Source: Chloroflexaceae bacterium (GTDB lineage Bacteria > Cyanobacteriota > Cyanobacteriia > Cyanobacteriales > JAAUTE01). Taken from it: a DNA stretch of 35,978 nt. Below are positions 35,749 to 35,978 of this stretch, piece by piece. A model generated the notes under the pieces. It made no database searches and was not told the origin of the DNA. It saw nothing but the letters and a program-made list of their open reading frames with translations. Where the stretch lies: the NCBI GenBank assembly GCA_012031815.1, contig JAAUTE010000004.1, forward strand, positions 1-35,978. The letters are read 5' to 3'. Both the position numbers and the translations under genes were made by a program. Each line of letters starts with the position of its first letter. Positions within the stretch are counted from its first letter, which is position 1.

Positions 35749-35978
35749 ATGTATTGGTATGCTGGACAGCTAATCTCTAGCGATCGCCTGGAACTCGACC
35801 TGAACGACCCCGGATTGCTCTACGGTGCCACGGTATTTACGACCCTGCGGGTTTATGGTCAATCTCTGGATCACCCTTTAACCCACTGGCAGGCCCATTG
35901 CGATCGCCTGCGCGGGGAGTCTAGAAACCCTGGGCTGGAACCTTCCCCCACTGGCCCCAACTGCAACAAGGCGCTCAA
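35749..35978 (+). CDS. Class IV aminotransferase, probably aminodeoxychorismate lyase, 5' part with one frameshift
   Basis: The window ends inside this gene. MYWYAGQLISSDRLELDLNDPGLLYGATVFTTLRVY is the start of the PLP fold type IV family (4-amino-4-deoxychorismate lyase or branched-chain aminotransferase), in which DPGLLYG and FTTLRV are typical; I favour the PabC type of folate synthesis. AAGGA lies eight bases before the ATG. The frame breaks at GGGG 35914-35917; with one G fewer it reads SLETLGWNLPPLAPTATRRS. It lies 22 bases downstream of the ClC gene, same strand. Confidence 0.75.
   Translation, partial: MYWYAGQLISSDRLELDLNDPGLLYGATVFTTLRVYGQSLDHPLTHWQAHCDRLRGESRNPGLEPSPTGPNCNKAL

Overview
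The window is cyanobacterial chromosome. The palindrome GCGATCGC (HIP1) recurs throughout, for example at 506-513, 1503-1510, 1745-1752 and 2301-2308. The gene content fits: a cyanobacterial group 2 sigma factor, a CrtD-like carotenoid desaturase, a LabA-like NYN protein, a PEP-CTERM protein, a ClC-CBS-Usp fusion, and cyanobacterial types of GH57 and IspD. I cannot name the species; a filamentous form is only a guess.

Layout. 1-2290: the end of a SpoIID/LytB protein, a repeat-bearing spacer, then two divergent toxin-antitoxin pairs (PemK/MazF type on the minus strand, UPF0175/DUF3368 on the plus strand). 2373-6630: a GH57 glycosidase converging on a group 2 sigma factor, then a histidine phosphatase. 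6691-9969: an RTX-type calcium-binding protein with curlin-like N/Q repeats, converging on an acyl-CoA ligase. 10365-14508: a heme-oxygenase-fold diiron protein, a HemK-like methyltransferase and an M3 oligopeptidase. 14677-22669: a PEP-CTERM protein, a lasso-peptide gene cluster, and leuA directly upstream of the cluster operon. 22740-30467: housekeeping genes (LabA-like protein, rhodanese, response regulator-phosphatase, Nudix hydrolase, HAD phosphatase, GT9 glycosyltransferase, ispD, crtD-like). 30960-35978: an FHA-PAS protein, a decayed IS200/IS605-type tnpB element, a ClC-CBS-Usp transporter and the start of a class IV aminotransferase.

The most interesting locus is the lasso-peptide cluster at 16006-21025. 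The minus-strand genes run in the order RRE protein (B1), transglutaminase-like leader peptidase (B2), HprK-like kinase, PRMT-like methyltransferase and asparagine-synthetase-like cyclase (C). A 46-residue precursor lies on the plus strand, convergent with the cyclase. The leader has the YxxPxL...G...T layout and predicts a core beginning TNMMGGVAD, with a Thr1-Asp9 ring, an Arg-Gly in the tail and a Ser-Pro C-terminus. The kinase and methyltransferase are candidate tailoring enzymes. No dedicated exporter lies in the cluster.

A strong caveat applies to the whole window. About twenty 1-2 nt indels interrupt otherwise intact genes (GH57, sigma factor, leuA, ispD, crtD-like, M3 peptidase, ClC, cyclase, kinase and others), mostly in short homopolymers. 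This looks like sequencing or assembly error rather than mass pseudogenization. I give the reconstructed gene spans and the place of each indel. No tRNA, rRNA or CRISPR array was seen.
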